Below, piece by piece: positions 1 through 8,722 of a stretch of 64,000 nt of DNA. How positions within the stretch are numbered: the stretch's first letter is position 1; the number at the start of each line of letters is the position of its first letter. The translations under genes were made by a program, and so were the position numbers. The notes beneath the pieces are model-generated. The model ran no database searches, was not told the DNA's origin, and saw only the letters and a program-made list of their open reading frames with translations. The DNA is taken from positions 1-64,000 of the forward strand of contig JASJCR010000010.1 in the NCBI GenBank assembly GCA_030065875.1, written 5' to 3'. The stretch is from Ardenticatenaceae bacterium (lineage in GTDB: Bacteria; Chloroflexota; Anaerolineae; Promineifilales; Promineifilaceae).

Positions 1-548
1 CCAAAAGACCCGGAAAGCTCAAACGCCTCGCTAAACAAACTCAACGGGGTGGCAAAAATCTCACCCGGATTGGTTCGGGCAATGGTGACGGAGCTGGAGG
101 TTCTCAAGAATTGAACGCCATCGTTGATGAGCAGTTCCGCGGTATAGTCCACCTCTTCCTCTTCAGCGACAATGGTGCGGCTCAATGATTGTGAGGTGTT
201 GTCATCCTCAACAGACAACGTAATTTGAGCCACGGCCGTCTGGTCATTGGGAGAACCGGAATCCGCCAAAACCAGGCCGCTGGTGTCCAGCAGCTTGACC
301 CGGGTCTGGGTCAAGATAGAAAAAATGTTGATCTGGGCCTCTACTAATTCAAGGTCGCTGCTCTCCAAAATTAATCCTACCAGCAAGCTGCTGACGGCCG
401 CGCCATTATCCGCCAAATATTCCGCTTCACGCCAGCGATAATAGGTGGCCAGTGAACCGATTACCAAGCCCCCCAGAAGCAGCGTGGAAAACATGGCTAC
501 CAGGCCATGGGAAAGAGATAAGCGGCTGCGAATTGATTTAAACATCAT
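1..548 (-). CDS. Sensor histidine kinase, N-terminal part (cut by window edge)
   Basis: Absent from the ORF track because its 3' end lies outside the window. Reading the minus strand from the ATGATG pair at 548/545 gives an open frame to base 1 (MFKSIRSRLSLSHGLVAMFS...). A basic N-terminus is followed by one membrane segment at about residues 13-36 and then a soluble acidic sensor region with no stop. This is the usual start of a membrane histidine kinase with an extracytoplasmic sensor. It lies 173 bases downstream of an OmpR-type regulator on the same strand, which supports a kinase partner. HAMP, HisKA and ATPase domains are expected beyond the edge but are not visible, so the kinase call is inference. 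Confidence 0.6.
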   Translation of the reverse strand, partial: MMFKSIRSRLSLSHGLVAMFSTLLLGGLVIGSLATYYRWREAEYLADNGAAVSSLLVGLILESSDLELVEAQINIFSILTQTRVKLLDTSGLVLADSGSPNDQTAVAQITLSVEDDNTSQSLSRTIVAEEEEVDYTAELLINDGVQFLRTSSSVTIARTNPGEIFATPLSLFSEAFELSGSF

Positions 549-721
549 GATAGATCATGGACTCCAGGAGAAAGAACCACTTTAACGGTAACGAATACCG
601 GTTTCAAAATGGTATCCAGAATGTTTCAATTTTGTAACCCGCAAGTTATCATATTCGCTGTGGATTAGCACGGGTTTGTCTATTCAATCTCGGCGTAAGG
701 GAAATATTGAAAATATTTTGT

Positions 722-1429
722 TTAAACGAGCCGGTAGCCCACTCCGGGAACGGTTAAGATCCGCTGCGGTTTTCCAGGGTCAAGCTCCACTTTTTCCCGG
801 AGTCGTCGAATTTGCACATTGACGGTTCGCTCGCTTTCCACGTGATCGTACCCCCAAACTTCACTCAATATTTGGGCCCGAGAAAGGGCGATTTGCCTGT
901 TTTGCATCAGGTAGACCAGTAAGCGATATTCTGTCGGAGTTAAGTTCAGGGGCCGGCCGCTGCGTAAAACCTCATTTTTGGCCAAATTAATTTCGAGATC
1001 CCCGGCGGATAGATGATGCGCGTCAGCCGGACTCAATTGACCGTATGCTCTTCGCAACAGCGCTCGTACATTGGCCTGAAGTTCCCGAAGGCTAAACGGT
1101 TTGGTCATGTAGGCGTCCGCGCCCATCTCTAATCCCAAAACCTTGTCTACTTCATCATCCTGGACGGTCAACATCAAAATTGGGGCGGTTATTTTTTGAT
1201 CGCGAAGCTGGCGACAAAAATCAAAGCCCGATCCATCCGGCAGGCGCACATCGAGGATGATCAGCTGCGGCCGGCTTTCTCGCGCCAGCATGAGACCTTC
1301 CTGGCCGCGACTGCGCCATGAAACCCGATATCCTTCACGTTCCAGGGCGGTCGTCAAGCCCTGGGCTACGGCCGAATCATCTTCGATCAGCAGCAGATGG
1401 TAATTACTAAACCCGATGACGTCACCCAT
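722..1429 (-). CDS. OmpR/PhoB-family response regulator
   Basis: 235 residues, the normal length for the family. The receiver domain (about 10-125) has the acidic pair EDD near residue 17, the phosphoacceptor Asp60 in LIILDVRLPDGSG, and Lys110 in MTKPF. A winged-helix DNA-binding domain follows (about 140-235; LTPTEYRLLVYLMQN and RTVNVQIRRLREKV). It is a transcription factor switched by phosphorylation. Its start overlaps the end of the upstream hybrid kinase gene by 8 bases, so the two are translationally coupled, and a second kinase follows 173 bases downstream. Which kinase phosphorylates it cannot be read from sequence. Its targets are unknown. Confidence 0.93.
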   Translation of the reverse strand: MGDVIGFSNYHLLLIEDDSAVAQGLTTALEREGYRVSWRSRGQEGLMLARESRPQLIILDVRLPDGSGFDFCRQLRDQKITAPILMLTVQDDEVDKVLGLEMGADAYMTKPFSLRELQANVRALLRRAYGQLSPADAHHLSAGDLEINLAKNEVLRSGRPLNLTPTEYRLLVYLMQNRQIALSRAQILSEVWGYDHVESERTVNVQIRRLREKVELDPGKPQRILTVPGVGYRLV

Positions 1430-3872
1430 CCCCCATCACCTTGTTTTCCTGAATTTCATTCAAAGTTGCGCGAACTTTTTTTGCCAGAGTCTGAGGGGTA
1501 AACGGTTTGGAAAGCAGCGTAATCCCCTCATCAATACCGTGTAAGCTCAAAATATTATCGGTGTAGCCGGACATGTATAAAACCCCAATTTCTGGGCGCT
1601 CTTCCAAAATGTAGCGGGCTAAATCTGGCCCACTAACGCCGGGCATAATTACATCAGTCAGTAGCAAATGAATAGGGCCTTCATAACTGCGACAGAGGGA
1701 AACAGCCGATTCTCCGCTGGCTGGAAGGACCAGATAGCCATGATGTTCCAAGATTTGTTGGGCTAGATCGCTCACTTCTTGATCATCCTCAACCAGCAAA
1801 ATTGTCTCAGATCCTTTTAAATCATCCGGAGCAGTTTTATTTTTCCGGCTTTCATGCTCGGACTCAATCACGGCCGGTAGATAAACTCGAAAAGTTGTGC
1901 CCACATCAGGTTCGCTGACCACCTCGATATGCCCCTGGCTTTGCTTGACAATACCGTGAACTGTCGCTAAGCCCAGCCCGGTTCCTTTTCCCCGACCTTT
2001 GGTTGTAAAAAATGGTTCAAAGATTTGAGCCTGCGTCTCTTTGTCCATGCCCATGCCGGTATCGCTAATCGTGATTAACACATATTTCCCAGGGTTTAAT
2101 TCTGTTGGAGAGGATAAATCAATCACAACATCGGCCGTCTCAATGTTCAAAATACCCCCATGCGCCATGGCATCATGGGCATTGAGAGCGAGATTCATCA
2201 CCACCTGTTCTAATTGGGTCGCGTCCGCATTTACCAGGCTTAAGTTAGGGGCCAAATTGGTTTCCAGATGGACATTTTCATGGATGAGGTGGGTCAACAT
2301 ATCCATCAAATTAGAAATAAGGGTATTGAGATCGATGATTGTGGGCTCCATCACCTGCCGCCGGCTAAAAGCCAGGAGTTGTTTGGTCAATTTTGCCGCC
2401 CGTTCTCCGGCTTCTTTGATGCGGGTTACGCTTTTGCGCAAAGATCGGTCTTCCGTGTTTAGAAGCCGCATAACCATATCGCTGCGGCTGATGATGATCG
2501 TCAAAATGTTGTTAAAATCATGGGCCACGCCACCAGCCAACCGGCCGATCGCCTCCATTTTTTGTGCTTGCTGCAATTTGGCTTCGCTTTCTCGCAAGGC
2601 ATGCTGCGCACGCTGACGCTCCAGTTCGGCTACGGCGCGTGCTGCAAAAATACGAAGTGTCGCCTGGATCAGCTCTGTATTTTGCAGCGGCAATTTATAC
2701 AGAACCAGCAACAGCCCTAAACTTTGACCGCTTGAATTAAGCAGCGGATAACCGACATACGCCTCAATTTCTTTTTCAAACAGCAGCGTATCTAAGGGAA
2801 ACAATTTGGCGACATCGCTTGTATAAACGGCCGGGCCCACCCTGACCACGTTGGCACAGGGAGTGCCGGTCAAATCATACTCAAAATTGTCGACGATCTG
2901 GCCATCTTCATACACGGCCGTGGTCTGAATAACCTGTTTTTCCCCAATTAATTCACCCACAAGAACGATATCCGCAGATAAAACCTTGCTCAAATAAACA
3001 ACAAGAGACCGAAAGAATTCCACGCCGGTCGTGGCGGATACCCCTCGCGCGATATTGTAAACAACTTCCTCTGTTTTTTTGCGATGGGAAATATCGCGAA
3101 TAATTCCCTGAAACCGGCCGTCAGGAAGCATCCTGGCGCTAATTTCCGTTGTTAACCCCTTTCCTTTTGCTGTTTGTAACGTCTGTTCCCCGATAATCAT
3201 TTTCCCTGTGGTAAGAGACGCGGTGGAAAAGGTTTCATTGGGAAAATCACCGACCAGATCAAACCAATTCATTTGCAGAAGTGTCTCTTCTGAATATCCC
3301 AACATCTCGCTCAATCGCTGGTTGACCTGGACCACCCGGCCGGATCTTTTGGTAATTAATATCCCGTCAGAGGCTTGCTCCATAATGAGCTTATAACTTT
3401 GACGGCTGATCTCGAGCGCCTGGGCACGCTGCTCTACCCGCTCTTCCAATTCCTGACGAAGCTTCTGTAAGGCCATCTCCGCCCTTTCCCGCTCGAGTAA
3501 TTCCTGTTTGAGCTGTTTGCGCACCTCGGAAAAATACCCCACGAGCAGAGTGACCACCAAAATCCCAATTTCACCAATAATTCCCTGCGGCCGTAAAAAT
3601 CCTAACGGGGTTTCGCCAACCATTGGAAACAGTACAAATGTATTGAGAAAGGCGGTAAACAAAGCGAAGAAAAATCCAGGAACCAACCCATAAAACCAGG
3701 CAATCAACAGAATGGGGATCAATTCGACCATGGCCACTGAATTGCCGATTAGTGGATACAAAGCAAAAAAGAGAATGAGGTAAAATATCAGGGATAAACC
3801 CCACCACATTATATCTTTTAATAATCCCGGTTTTCTAATCATGGGAATTCTCACACCACCACCAGAGTTCAA
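1422..3872 (-). CDS. Hybrid sensor histidine kinase (TM-PAS-GAF-HisKA-HATPase-REC)
   Basis: 816 residues. An N-terminal membrane block with about four segments lies at 20-115, then a coiled-coil linker at 115-155. A PAS domain spans about 160-265 (SDGILITKRSGRVVQVNQ) and a GAF-like domain about 270-415. The HisKA phosphoacceptor is His451 in GGVAHDFNN. The ATPase region has an N box (NLALNAHDA, about 560), DTGMGM (about 604) and TGLGLATVHG. A C-terminal receiver has Asp740 in LLLTDVIMPG. The HDFNN signature belongs to the NtrB-like HisKA class common in hybrid kinases. There is no HPt domain, so phosphotransfer to the overlapping OmpR-type regulator may be direct or need another partner. Met11 or Met12 (MIRKPG) is an alternative start. 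Confidence 0.93.
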   Translation of the reverse strand: MNSGGGVRIPMIRKPGLLKDIMWWGLSLIFYLILFFALYPLIGNSVAMVELIPILLIAWFYGLVPGFFFALFTAFLNTFVLFPMVGETPLGFLRPQGIIGEIGILVVTLLVGYFSEVRKQLKQELLERERAEMALQKLRQELEERVEQRAQALEISRQSYKLIMEQASDGILITKRSGRVVQVNQRLSEMLGYSEETLLQMNWFDLVGDFPNETFSTASLTTGKMIIGEQTLQTAKGKGLTTEISARMLPDGRFQGIIRDISHRKKTEEVVYNIARGVSATTGVEFFRSLVVYLSKVLSADIVLVGELIGEKQVIQTTAVYEDGQIVDNFEYDLTGTPCANVVRVGPAVYTSDVAKLFPLDTLLFEKEIEAYVGYPLLNSSGQSLGLLLVLYKLPLQNTELIQATLRIFAARAVAELERQRAQHALRESEAKLQQAQKMEAIGRLAGGVAHDFNNILTIIISRSDMVMRLLNTEDRSLRKSVTRIKEAGERAAKLTKQLLAFSRRQVMEPTIIDLNTLISNLMDMLTHLIHENVHLETNLAPNLSLVNADATQLEQVVMNLALNAHDAMAHGGILNIETADVVIDLSSPTELNPGKYVLITISDTGMGMDKETQAQIFEPFFTTKGRGKGTGLGLATVHGIVKQSQGHIEVVSEPDVGTTFRVYLPAVIESEHESRKNKTAPDDLKGSETILLVEDDQEVSDLAQQILEHHGYLVLPASGESAVSLCRSYEGPIHLLLTDVIMPGVSGPDLARYILEERPEIGVLYMSGYTDNILSLHGIDEGITLLSKPFTPQTLAKKVRATLNEIQENKVMGDG

Positions 3873-4050
3873 TAAAAATTCAAGGAGAATTTTTCTTTCA
3901 GACTCTATTGTAACAGCAGATTGTTGTCCAATATAAAGATAAGGTTTAATTGTATAGGTATTGGGTACTATTTACCTGGTTGTGTTGACATGCGGGATTT
4001 TTCTTCAACCCTGCTTATTGAGATTTGATAAATCATGTTCGATACAGCAG

Positions 4051-4168
4051 TGTCATTCCCGCGAAAGCGGGAATCCATTGGTTGTCTACCGGTGGATCCC
4101 CGCCGTCGTTTACCCCCGTGAAGACGGGGGCCAGGATGACGGGCCTGTTTTGGAAGATGGTTCGTATT
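4051..4168 (+). repeat. R1 dispersed repeat, copy 1
   Basis: Begins around the hairpin TTCCCGCGAAAGCGGGAA and continues through CGTCGTTTACCCCCGTGAAG, a second hairpin (CCCCCGTGAAGACGGGGG) and TGTTTTGGAAGATGGTTC. The same sequence recurs at 25936-26127 and, reverse-complemented and with an internal deletion, at 42501-42670. Its right end runs directly into an R2 copy. It shares upstream sequence GGTTGTGTTGACAT with copy 3, so the true left boundary may lie near 3978. Confidence 0.85.
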
Positions 4169-4170
4169 CA

Positions 4171-4293
4171 GTAGTTTACAAAAAGAATTGTTTAAAAAAG
4201 CCACGGATTAACACGGATTTTCACAGATTTCTTCCTCTAATCTGCGTAATCTGCGGACAATTTTTCTCATAACATTTTTTGTAAACCACTTAA
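4171..4293 (+). repeat. R2 dispersed repeat (AATCTGCG type), copy 1
   Basis: About 123 bases with inverted ends (AGTAGTTTACAAAAA on the left, TTTTTTGTAAACCACTTA on the right). The core is made of alternating units such as GGATTAACACGGATTTTCAC and TAATCTGCGTAATCTGCGG. Related copies lie at 8536-8690, 29827-29962 and 52102-52236. Confidence 0.85.
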
Positions 4294-4481
4294 AGGGCCT
4301 GACCTGGTGGTATACCGACCATTTAGCCGTCGGTCTTAATCGACGGCTGTAGAAAATATCGCAAATTTGAGGATCAGAATGAATCAAATGTCAACGCCCT
4401 GCCGATGAATAAATTCATCTAACCCCTAACCGCATTTCGATGTAAAATACCGCCTTAAACACCCTTTTAGAGCGAAATTCC

Positions 4482-6239
4482 ATGAGAAAATATTTGAACA
4501 TCTATTTAGACGATCAATCAATTGAGGCAGAAGATTTTTCGGGCGAGCAATTGGTAAAAGCCGGCCGACATTTTATCGCCAAGACCCTCAACGACATAGG
4601 GGCAGCCACAGTGGATCCCCTTGGTCCGCACAATCCTCTCATTTTTTCGGCCGGACCGTTTGCCGGCACGACCTTTTCTAACGCCAACCGCATCAGCGTC
4701 GGCTGTAAAAGCCCGCTTACCGGAGGGATCAAAGAGGCCAACGGTGGAGGTACATTTGCCTATGCGCTCGGCCGCCTGGAATTGGCCGGGTTTACGCTGC
4801 ACGGCCGTTCGCACGATTGGGTTGTGATTCATTTTCACAAAGATGGGCAAATTACCTTTGATGACGCGGCCCCGTACCTGGGCAAAGGCAACTTTGAAGC
4901 AGCCGAAATGCTGCACGAGAAATACGGCAAAAAGGTCAGTTTGGGCCTATGCGGTCCGGTGGGAGAGTATGAGGGGTTACTGGCCGGTATCGCCTTTAGC
5001 GACAACGACAACCGGCCGTCGCGCCTGGCCGCTCGCGGCGGCGTAGGAGCGGTCATGGGCAGCAAAAAAGTGAAGGCGATCGTAATCGACCTCCACAAAA
5101 TGCCCAATCTGCACGATCGGAAGAAGACCCTCGGAGCGGTCAGAACGTACGCCAAATGGATTCGGGAAGATCCGGCAGTCAAAAATACATACAGCCCAAT
5201 CGGGACCATGGCCATGGGAGATTACACCAACCATGTCGGTGGCATCCCGGTCAATAACTTTACCCTGGGGGCCCAGGTTCAGGACGATCAGGAAACGTTC
5301 AAAATGGGTGGACAGTTTATTCGCGATTTAAACGTCTCCCGCGGTGGCCAACACACCCACGCCTGCATGCCGGGCTGCACCATTCAGTGCAGCAACGTCT
5401 ACGTCGATGAGAACGGCAAGGAAATTACCTCCCCGGTCGAATATGAAACGCTAGCCCTGCTGGGTACCAACTGCGGGTTAACCCATCCGGATGATTTGGC
5501 GGAAATGAATCAACATTGCAACGAGTTAGGCATCGATACAATCGAAACGGGGGCGATGATTGCGGTGATGATGGACGCCGGAGAGGCGGAATTTGGGGAC
5601 ATCGAATTTATGCGGATGGTGTTTAAAGAATTGGCCTCCGGCAGTGAAAAAGGGCGTTTATATGCCCAGGGCACTTACCGCGTCGGCCGGCACTTTGGCC
5701 TCCACCGCATTCCGACCATCAAAAAGCAGGCGATCAGCGCCTATGATCCCAGGGTGATCGAAATCACCGGTATTTCAATGATGGTCACCGCCCAGGGGGC
5801 CGATCACACGGCCGGAAATGTACCGAGATACGCCTCGCGGGATAAAGATTTGTCTGAATTGGTGGAGCGCAGCCTCGAAGCCCAAATTGGAGCCGCGGCC
5901 GCTGATTCAATCGGTCTCTGCATATTTGGGCGGACGGTGACCAATCCACACGTCGAATTTATGGCCGAAGCGATCAAAAATGCCGTCGGGGCGGAGGTCG
6001 ACCCCACCTTTTTTCACAAAATCGGCCGGGAAACCTTGCTCATGGAAAAGGCGTTTAACCAGGCGGCTGGGTTTAAAACAGAAGATGACGAACTACCGGA
6101 ATTTTTCTATCTTGAGCCGCTGCAGCCCAGTGGTCAAACCGCTCGCTTTCACGCCAAGGATCTCGAACATACTTATGAACGGCTGGATGAGGTTGGCACA
6201 CAGGGGGTTCCGGATGAGTTCGGGCGAGAAGAGAAGTAA
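4482..6239 (+). CDS. Aldehyde:ferredoxin oxidoreductase family protein
   Basis: 585 residues, close to the usual length of the AOR family. These cytoplasmic enzymes use a tungsten (or molybdenum) bis-pterin and a [4Fe-4S] cluster to interconvert aldehydes or related substrates and carboxylic acids with ferredoxin. The N-terminal pterin-binding domain is recognisable (GPFAGTTFSNANRISVGCKSPLTGG). Likely cluster ligands are Cys295, Cys299 and Cys303 (HACMPGCTIQC) and Cys480 (GLCIFG). The first spacing is C-x3-C rather than the C-x2-C of the Pyrococcus enzyme, so this may be a sub-branch with another substrate. A cupin gene starts 27 bases downstream and is probably co-transcribed. Upstream lies only repeat DNA. 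Confidence 0.9.
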   Translation: MRKYLNIYLDDQSIEAEDFSGEQLVKAGRHFIAKTLNDIGAATVDPLGPHNPLIFSAGPFAGTTFSNANRISVGCKSPLTGGIKEANGGGTFAYALGRLELAGFTLHGRSHDWVVIHFHKDGQITFDDAAPYLGKGNFEAAEMLHEKYGKKVSLGLCGPVGEYEGLLAGIAFSDNDNRPSRLAARGGVGAVMGSKKVKAIVIDLHKMPNLHDRKKTLGAVRTYAKWIREDPAVKNTYSPIGTMAMGDYTNHVGGIPVNNFTLGAQVQDDQETFKMGGQFIRDLNVSRGGQHTHACMPGCTIQCSNVYVDENGKEITSPVEYETLALLGTNCGLTHPDDLAEMNQHCNELGIDTIETGAMIAVMMDAGEAEFGDIEFMRMVFKELASGSEKGRLYAQGTYRVGRHFGLHRIPTIKKQAISAYDPRVIEITGISMMVTAQGADHTAGNVPRYASRDKDLSELVERSLEAQIGAAAADSIGLCIFGRTVTNPHVEFMAEAIKNAVGAEVDPTFFHKIGRETLLMEKAFNQAAGFKTEDDELPEFFYLEPLQPSGQTARFHAKDLEHTYERLDEVGTQGVPDEFGREEK

Positions 6240-6266
6240 ACGGTTACAAGAGGAAAGCAACAGAAA

Positions 6267-6596
6267 ATGTTTTATCAAGAAAATTTAAAAGAAGGGTACC
6301 GGGAAATGCTGCCGGGCATCGATATGAAAACCCTGGTTTATGGCGATAAAAGCCTGCTGGCCCACTTCTTCCTGAAAAAGGGGGCGGTCATTCCCGATCA
6401 CTCACACGTCCATGAACAAACAGGCTATCTGATCTCCGGCCGGGTTAAATTTACCGTGGCTGGTGAGGTGCATATCGCCGAACCAGGCTCAAGCTGGTGC
6501 ATCCCCGGTGACGTCATTCACAAAGCGGAAATACTGGAAGACGCGGTGATTATCGAAGTGTTTTCACCCGTCCGAGAAGAGTATTTGTCACAGTAG
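6267..6596 (+). CDS. Small cupin-domain protein
   Basis: 109 residues forming a single cupin barrel. Motif 1 is HSHVHEQTGYLISGRV (metal-binding His residues and Glu). Motif 2 is PGDVIHKAEI, with the fourth ligand His. Such one-domain cupins bind a divalent metal and act as isomerases, dioxygenases or binding modules, and the function here is not determinable. It follows the aldehyde oxidoreductase by 27 bases, so a role tied to that enzyme's substrate or pathway is plausible inference. Confidence 0.85.
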   Translation: MFYQENLKEGYREMLPGIDMKTLVYGDKSLLAHFFLKKGAVIPDHSHVHEQTGYLISGRVKFTVAGEVHIAEPGSSWCIPGDVIHKAEILEDAVIIEVFSPVREEYLSQ

Positions 6597-6599
6597 GCG

Positions 6600-6737
6600 A
6601 CTTATTTCTCGGTCAGCGCCTCAATTTCACCGCCAAAAGCTGTGGCCGGTGTCCACACCGAGCCACCGGCCGGCACGGTCAGAGACCGGCCGGAGCACTT
6701 GAACAGCTACTTATTCCTCGATCAGCGCCTCAATTGC
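6600..6737. repeat. 29-base direct repeat flanking an R4 element
   Basis: Bases 6600-6628 (ACTTATTTCTCGGTCAGCGC...) and 6709-6737 (ACTTATTCCTCGATCAGCGC...) match at 26 of 29 positions. Read on the minus strand they encode EIEALTEK-stop and AIEALIEE-stop. The second is the true end of the ATP10-like gene and the first is a detached duplicate of that end. The R4 element lies between them. Confidence 0.8.
6639..6707 (+). repeat. R4 dispersed 69-base element, copy 1
   Basis: Runs from GCTGTGGCCGGTGTCCACAC to CCGGAGCACTTGAACAGC. The reverse complement of 48930-48998 is the same length and differs at only about five positions. It is rich in CCGGCCGG and contains internal inverted repeats (GGTGTCCACACC). 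Confidence 0.85.
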
Positions 6738-7265
6738 GGCTCTGGCTTCTGAGGTAAAACGGCCGCGTGTCCGCCAGACAATCTCACCATCCTGCCGAAC
6801 CAGATAAACCTGAATTTCAGACTGATCGTCGATCTCAAGCTGCTTCAAAAACCGCTGTTTGTTTAAATAAAGAGTAATCGTGCGCTGACGGGAAAGGGGA
6901 TCGGGTATCCCGGCTCGCATCCCTTCATTGATAAAGGTGCGCCGCATCGGCCCCATCTCATTAATCGTCGGAAATTCATAGTAAATGATGCGGTCGTTTG
7001 ATTGTTCTAATCTCTGGGCAAACGGAATCCACGTGTTCACGTCATCCTGCTGACGCTGTAAGAAGGCCACAAAAATCAGGCTGAATTCTTTGGGCGCGTC
7101 TTGGGGAAATGTGAAGTCCTGACGATCGAGATTTGTGCCCGATACCTCGGGAAAGTATCCAAGCGGAGCTGCCCCAACCCCGCTTTTCAGCGGGCCAAAA
7201 CGCCAGATCAAGAAAAGGCCTGTGGCCAAACCGCCGGCAGATAACAGCCATCTAAATATTTTCAT
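6711..7265 (-). CDS. ATP10-like / thioredoxin-fold-like membrane-anchored protein
   Basis: The ORF track starts at 7319. I prefer the ATG at 7265 because AGAGAGGAA sits just upstream, giving 184 residues that begin MKIFRWLLSAGGLATG, a membrane anchor. The soluble part resembles the ATP10 family: a predicted beta strand FSLIFVAFLQRQQDDVNTW, a middle region with RRTFINEGMRAGIPD, a strand TITLYLNK, and an ending VYLVRQDGEIVWRTRGRFT-SEARAAIEALI. Mitochondrial ATP10 helps assemble the ATP synthase, and the role of bacterial relatives is unclear. The gene lies just downstream of a lipoprotein gene, and its last codons are duplicated beyond its stop. Family assignment is moderate. Confidence 0.6.
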   Translation of the reverse strand: MKIFRWLLSAGGLATGLFLIWRFGPLKSGVGAAPLGYFPEVSGTNLDRQDFTFPQDAPKEFSLIFVAFLQRQQDDVNTWIPFAQRLEQSNDRIIYYEFPTINEMGPMRRTFINEGMRAGIPDPLSRQRTITLYLNKQRFLKQLEIDDQSEIQVYLVRQDGEIVWRTRGRFTSEARAAIEALIEE

Positions 7266-7319
7266 CATTTCCTCTCTGAACCTTGCTGAAACGCTTTTGA
7301 CTTGAGCAAGGTCATGCAC

Positions 7320-8345
7320 TTAATCAGAACTATCTTTCGTGATCTGATATATCCGGCCGACGGCATAATCGCTAACCAGCAGTGACCCGTCAGCGATAGT
7401 TAACAAATGCTGCGGGTTGCCGATTTCGGTTAAAAATGGGGCGATTTCTCCCACGGCGTTGTCAGCCGTTTCACTTACTCGAACGGAGACCACCTCCCCA
7501 CTCACCCACAAAGCAACCAGAAGGGTCTGGTCTGCAAATGGAGAAATGGCAACGCTGGTCGGGGTGCTGTGGGGCTCAAATACAGCAACGGCCGGTCGCA
7601 CCCCCGCACAGTCGGGGCCGGCTAACTCGCGGCCGTAGCAGCGTGGCCAGCCAAAATCAGCCCCTTCAACCCATAAATTGAGCTCATCCGGCAAGGTGAC
7701 CCCATCCACCGAGCCATCCACAATTTCAGTCAGCCACAGACGACCTTGATCATCAAACGCATGGGCATACCCGCCTTTTAGACCGGCCGCGATTTGGCGA
7801 TGTTCCCCATCGGCCGGGTCAAACTCCCACAGCTTGCCAGAATCAGCATCGCGACGGTTGCCGCTTGTTTCGTAGATGATCGTCTGTTGAGGGGTCACTG
7901 TTAAGGTGCCGTTTGACCGGCCGTTGTTGGGCAAATCGCCAATGACGACCTGCGGCTCAAGATCCTCTTCAACATTAAATTGCAGGATGGCATCCCGTGT
8001 TGCTACCCAAACAGTTTGGTCAACGACCGCTAATCCGGTGGGTTTATCAAGCCCTTCGAGGACAATCAATTCTTCCCCGGTGGTTAAATCAATACGCAAA
8101 ATTCGACCCTGCTGATCATTTTCACCCCCGTTTAACTCAGCCACCCACAAGAAGTCGCCAACGAGGGTGAATTGGGTCGGCCGGTCAAAGCGGTACGGCA
8201 GCTCTACGGCCGAAAAACCAGCGGGCAAATCAAGCGTCACTGGATCGCCGCTGATCGCTGGGTTTTCATTTGAAGCGGAGGGTGATTGACAGGCGGTTAA
8301 AAAAATGGCGCAGCAGCCAAGATAAGCTAAAAACGTTTTCACCAT
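7320..8345 (-). CDS. Beta-propeller lipoprotein (ScyD/sorbosone-dehydrogenase-like)
   Basis: 341 residues. The signal peptide ends in a lipobox LTAC (Cys19), so the protein is probably lipid-anchored outside the membrane. The remainder reads as consecutive propeller blades (GDFLWVAELNGG, RILRIDLTTGEELIVLEG, GLAVVDQTVWVATRD, YAHAFDDQGRLWLTEI, LLTIADGSLLVSDYAVGRIYQI). The pattern resembles ScyD/ScyE and soluble PQQ sugar-dehydrogenase-like proteins. I see no cofactor site that would prove enzymatic activity. It is followed immediately by the ATP10-like gene on the same strand. Confidence 0.75.
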   Translation of the reverse strand: MVKTFLAYLGCCAIFLTACQSPSASNENPAISGDPVTLDLPAGFSAVELPYRFDRPTQFTLVGDFLWVAELNGGENDQQGRILRIDLTTGEELIVLEGLDKPTGLAVVDQTVWVATRDAILQFNVEEDLEPQVVIGDLPNNGRSNGTLTVTPQQTIIYETSGNRRDADSGKLWEFDPADGEHRQIAAGLKGGYAHAFDDQGRLWLTEIVDGSVDGVTLPDELNLWVEGADFGWPRCYGRELAGPDCAGVRPAVAVFEPHSTPTSVAISPFADQTLLVALWVSGEVVSVRVSETADNAVGEIAPFLTEIGNPQHLLTIADGSLLVSDYAVGRIYQITKDSSD

Positions 8346-8722
8346 GCCCTTACCCTAAACGGACCACCTTTGATTCAAATTAATCTTCCTGCAACTTTTA
8401 GGGTTGAAATGGGGTAACCCCTTCAAAGTGTGTCACAAAAAATTGCCTAACCAGTATAGCAGGACAGATTTCCCAGGCATTACCGGGCCGCAGCATGGTG
8501 CGGCCCGATAGAATGGTTTGTGTCGTCTAAATTATTAAGTAGTTTACAAAAAGAATTGTTAAAAAAAGCCACGGATTAACACGAATTTTCACAGATTTCT
8601 CTCTCTAATCTGCGAAAATCTCCGAACCTACGGTTCTGCGCTACGCGCTCTGCGGACACCTTCTTCAGAAAACTTTTTGTAACTTACCTAGATCAAGCCG
8701 GATTAATTCCGAGAAGGTTTCT
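8346..8722. other. 377-base gap between divergent genes
   Basis: Holds a 9-bp hairpin (CGGGCCGCA/TGCGGCCCG, 8484-8507) and an R2 repeat copy (8536-8690). The ribosome-binding site GAAGG of the next gene is at its right edge. No gene is supported. Confidence 0.6.
8536..8690 (+). repeat. R2 dispersed repeat, copy 2
   Basis: 155 bases, from TAAGTAGTTTACAAAAAG to CTTTTTGTAACTTACCTA (imperfect inverted ends). The core has GGATTAACACGAATTTTCAC and AATCTGCGAAAATCTCCG. It is longer than the other copies because of an inserted segment around CCTACGGTTCTGCGCTACGC. Confidence 0.85.

Larger units (their letters stand above)
3873..4481. other. 609-base gap filled with a mosaic of repeats
   Basis: No gene is supported here. 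From left to right it holds a copy of the R1 element (about 4050-4168), a copy of the R2 element (4171-4293), a hairpin AGCCGTCG/CGACGGCT near 4330-4352, and a short palindrome GATGAATAAATTCATC near 4404-4419 that recurs at about 25903-25922. The ORFs called at 3961..4272 and 3968..4204 are translations of these repeats. No convincing promoter for the downstream aldehyde oxidoreductase gene was found. Confidence 0.7.

Noticed and set aside
2041-2616. 191-codon plus-strand ORF
   Set aside because: It lies fully inside the hybrid histidine kinase gene on the other strand; the translation has no domain and mirrors the kinase codons.
3961-4272. 103-codon plus ORF with HSRESGNP
   Set aside because: This is the familiar translation of the R1 repeat hairpin plus R2, not a gene.
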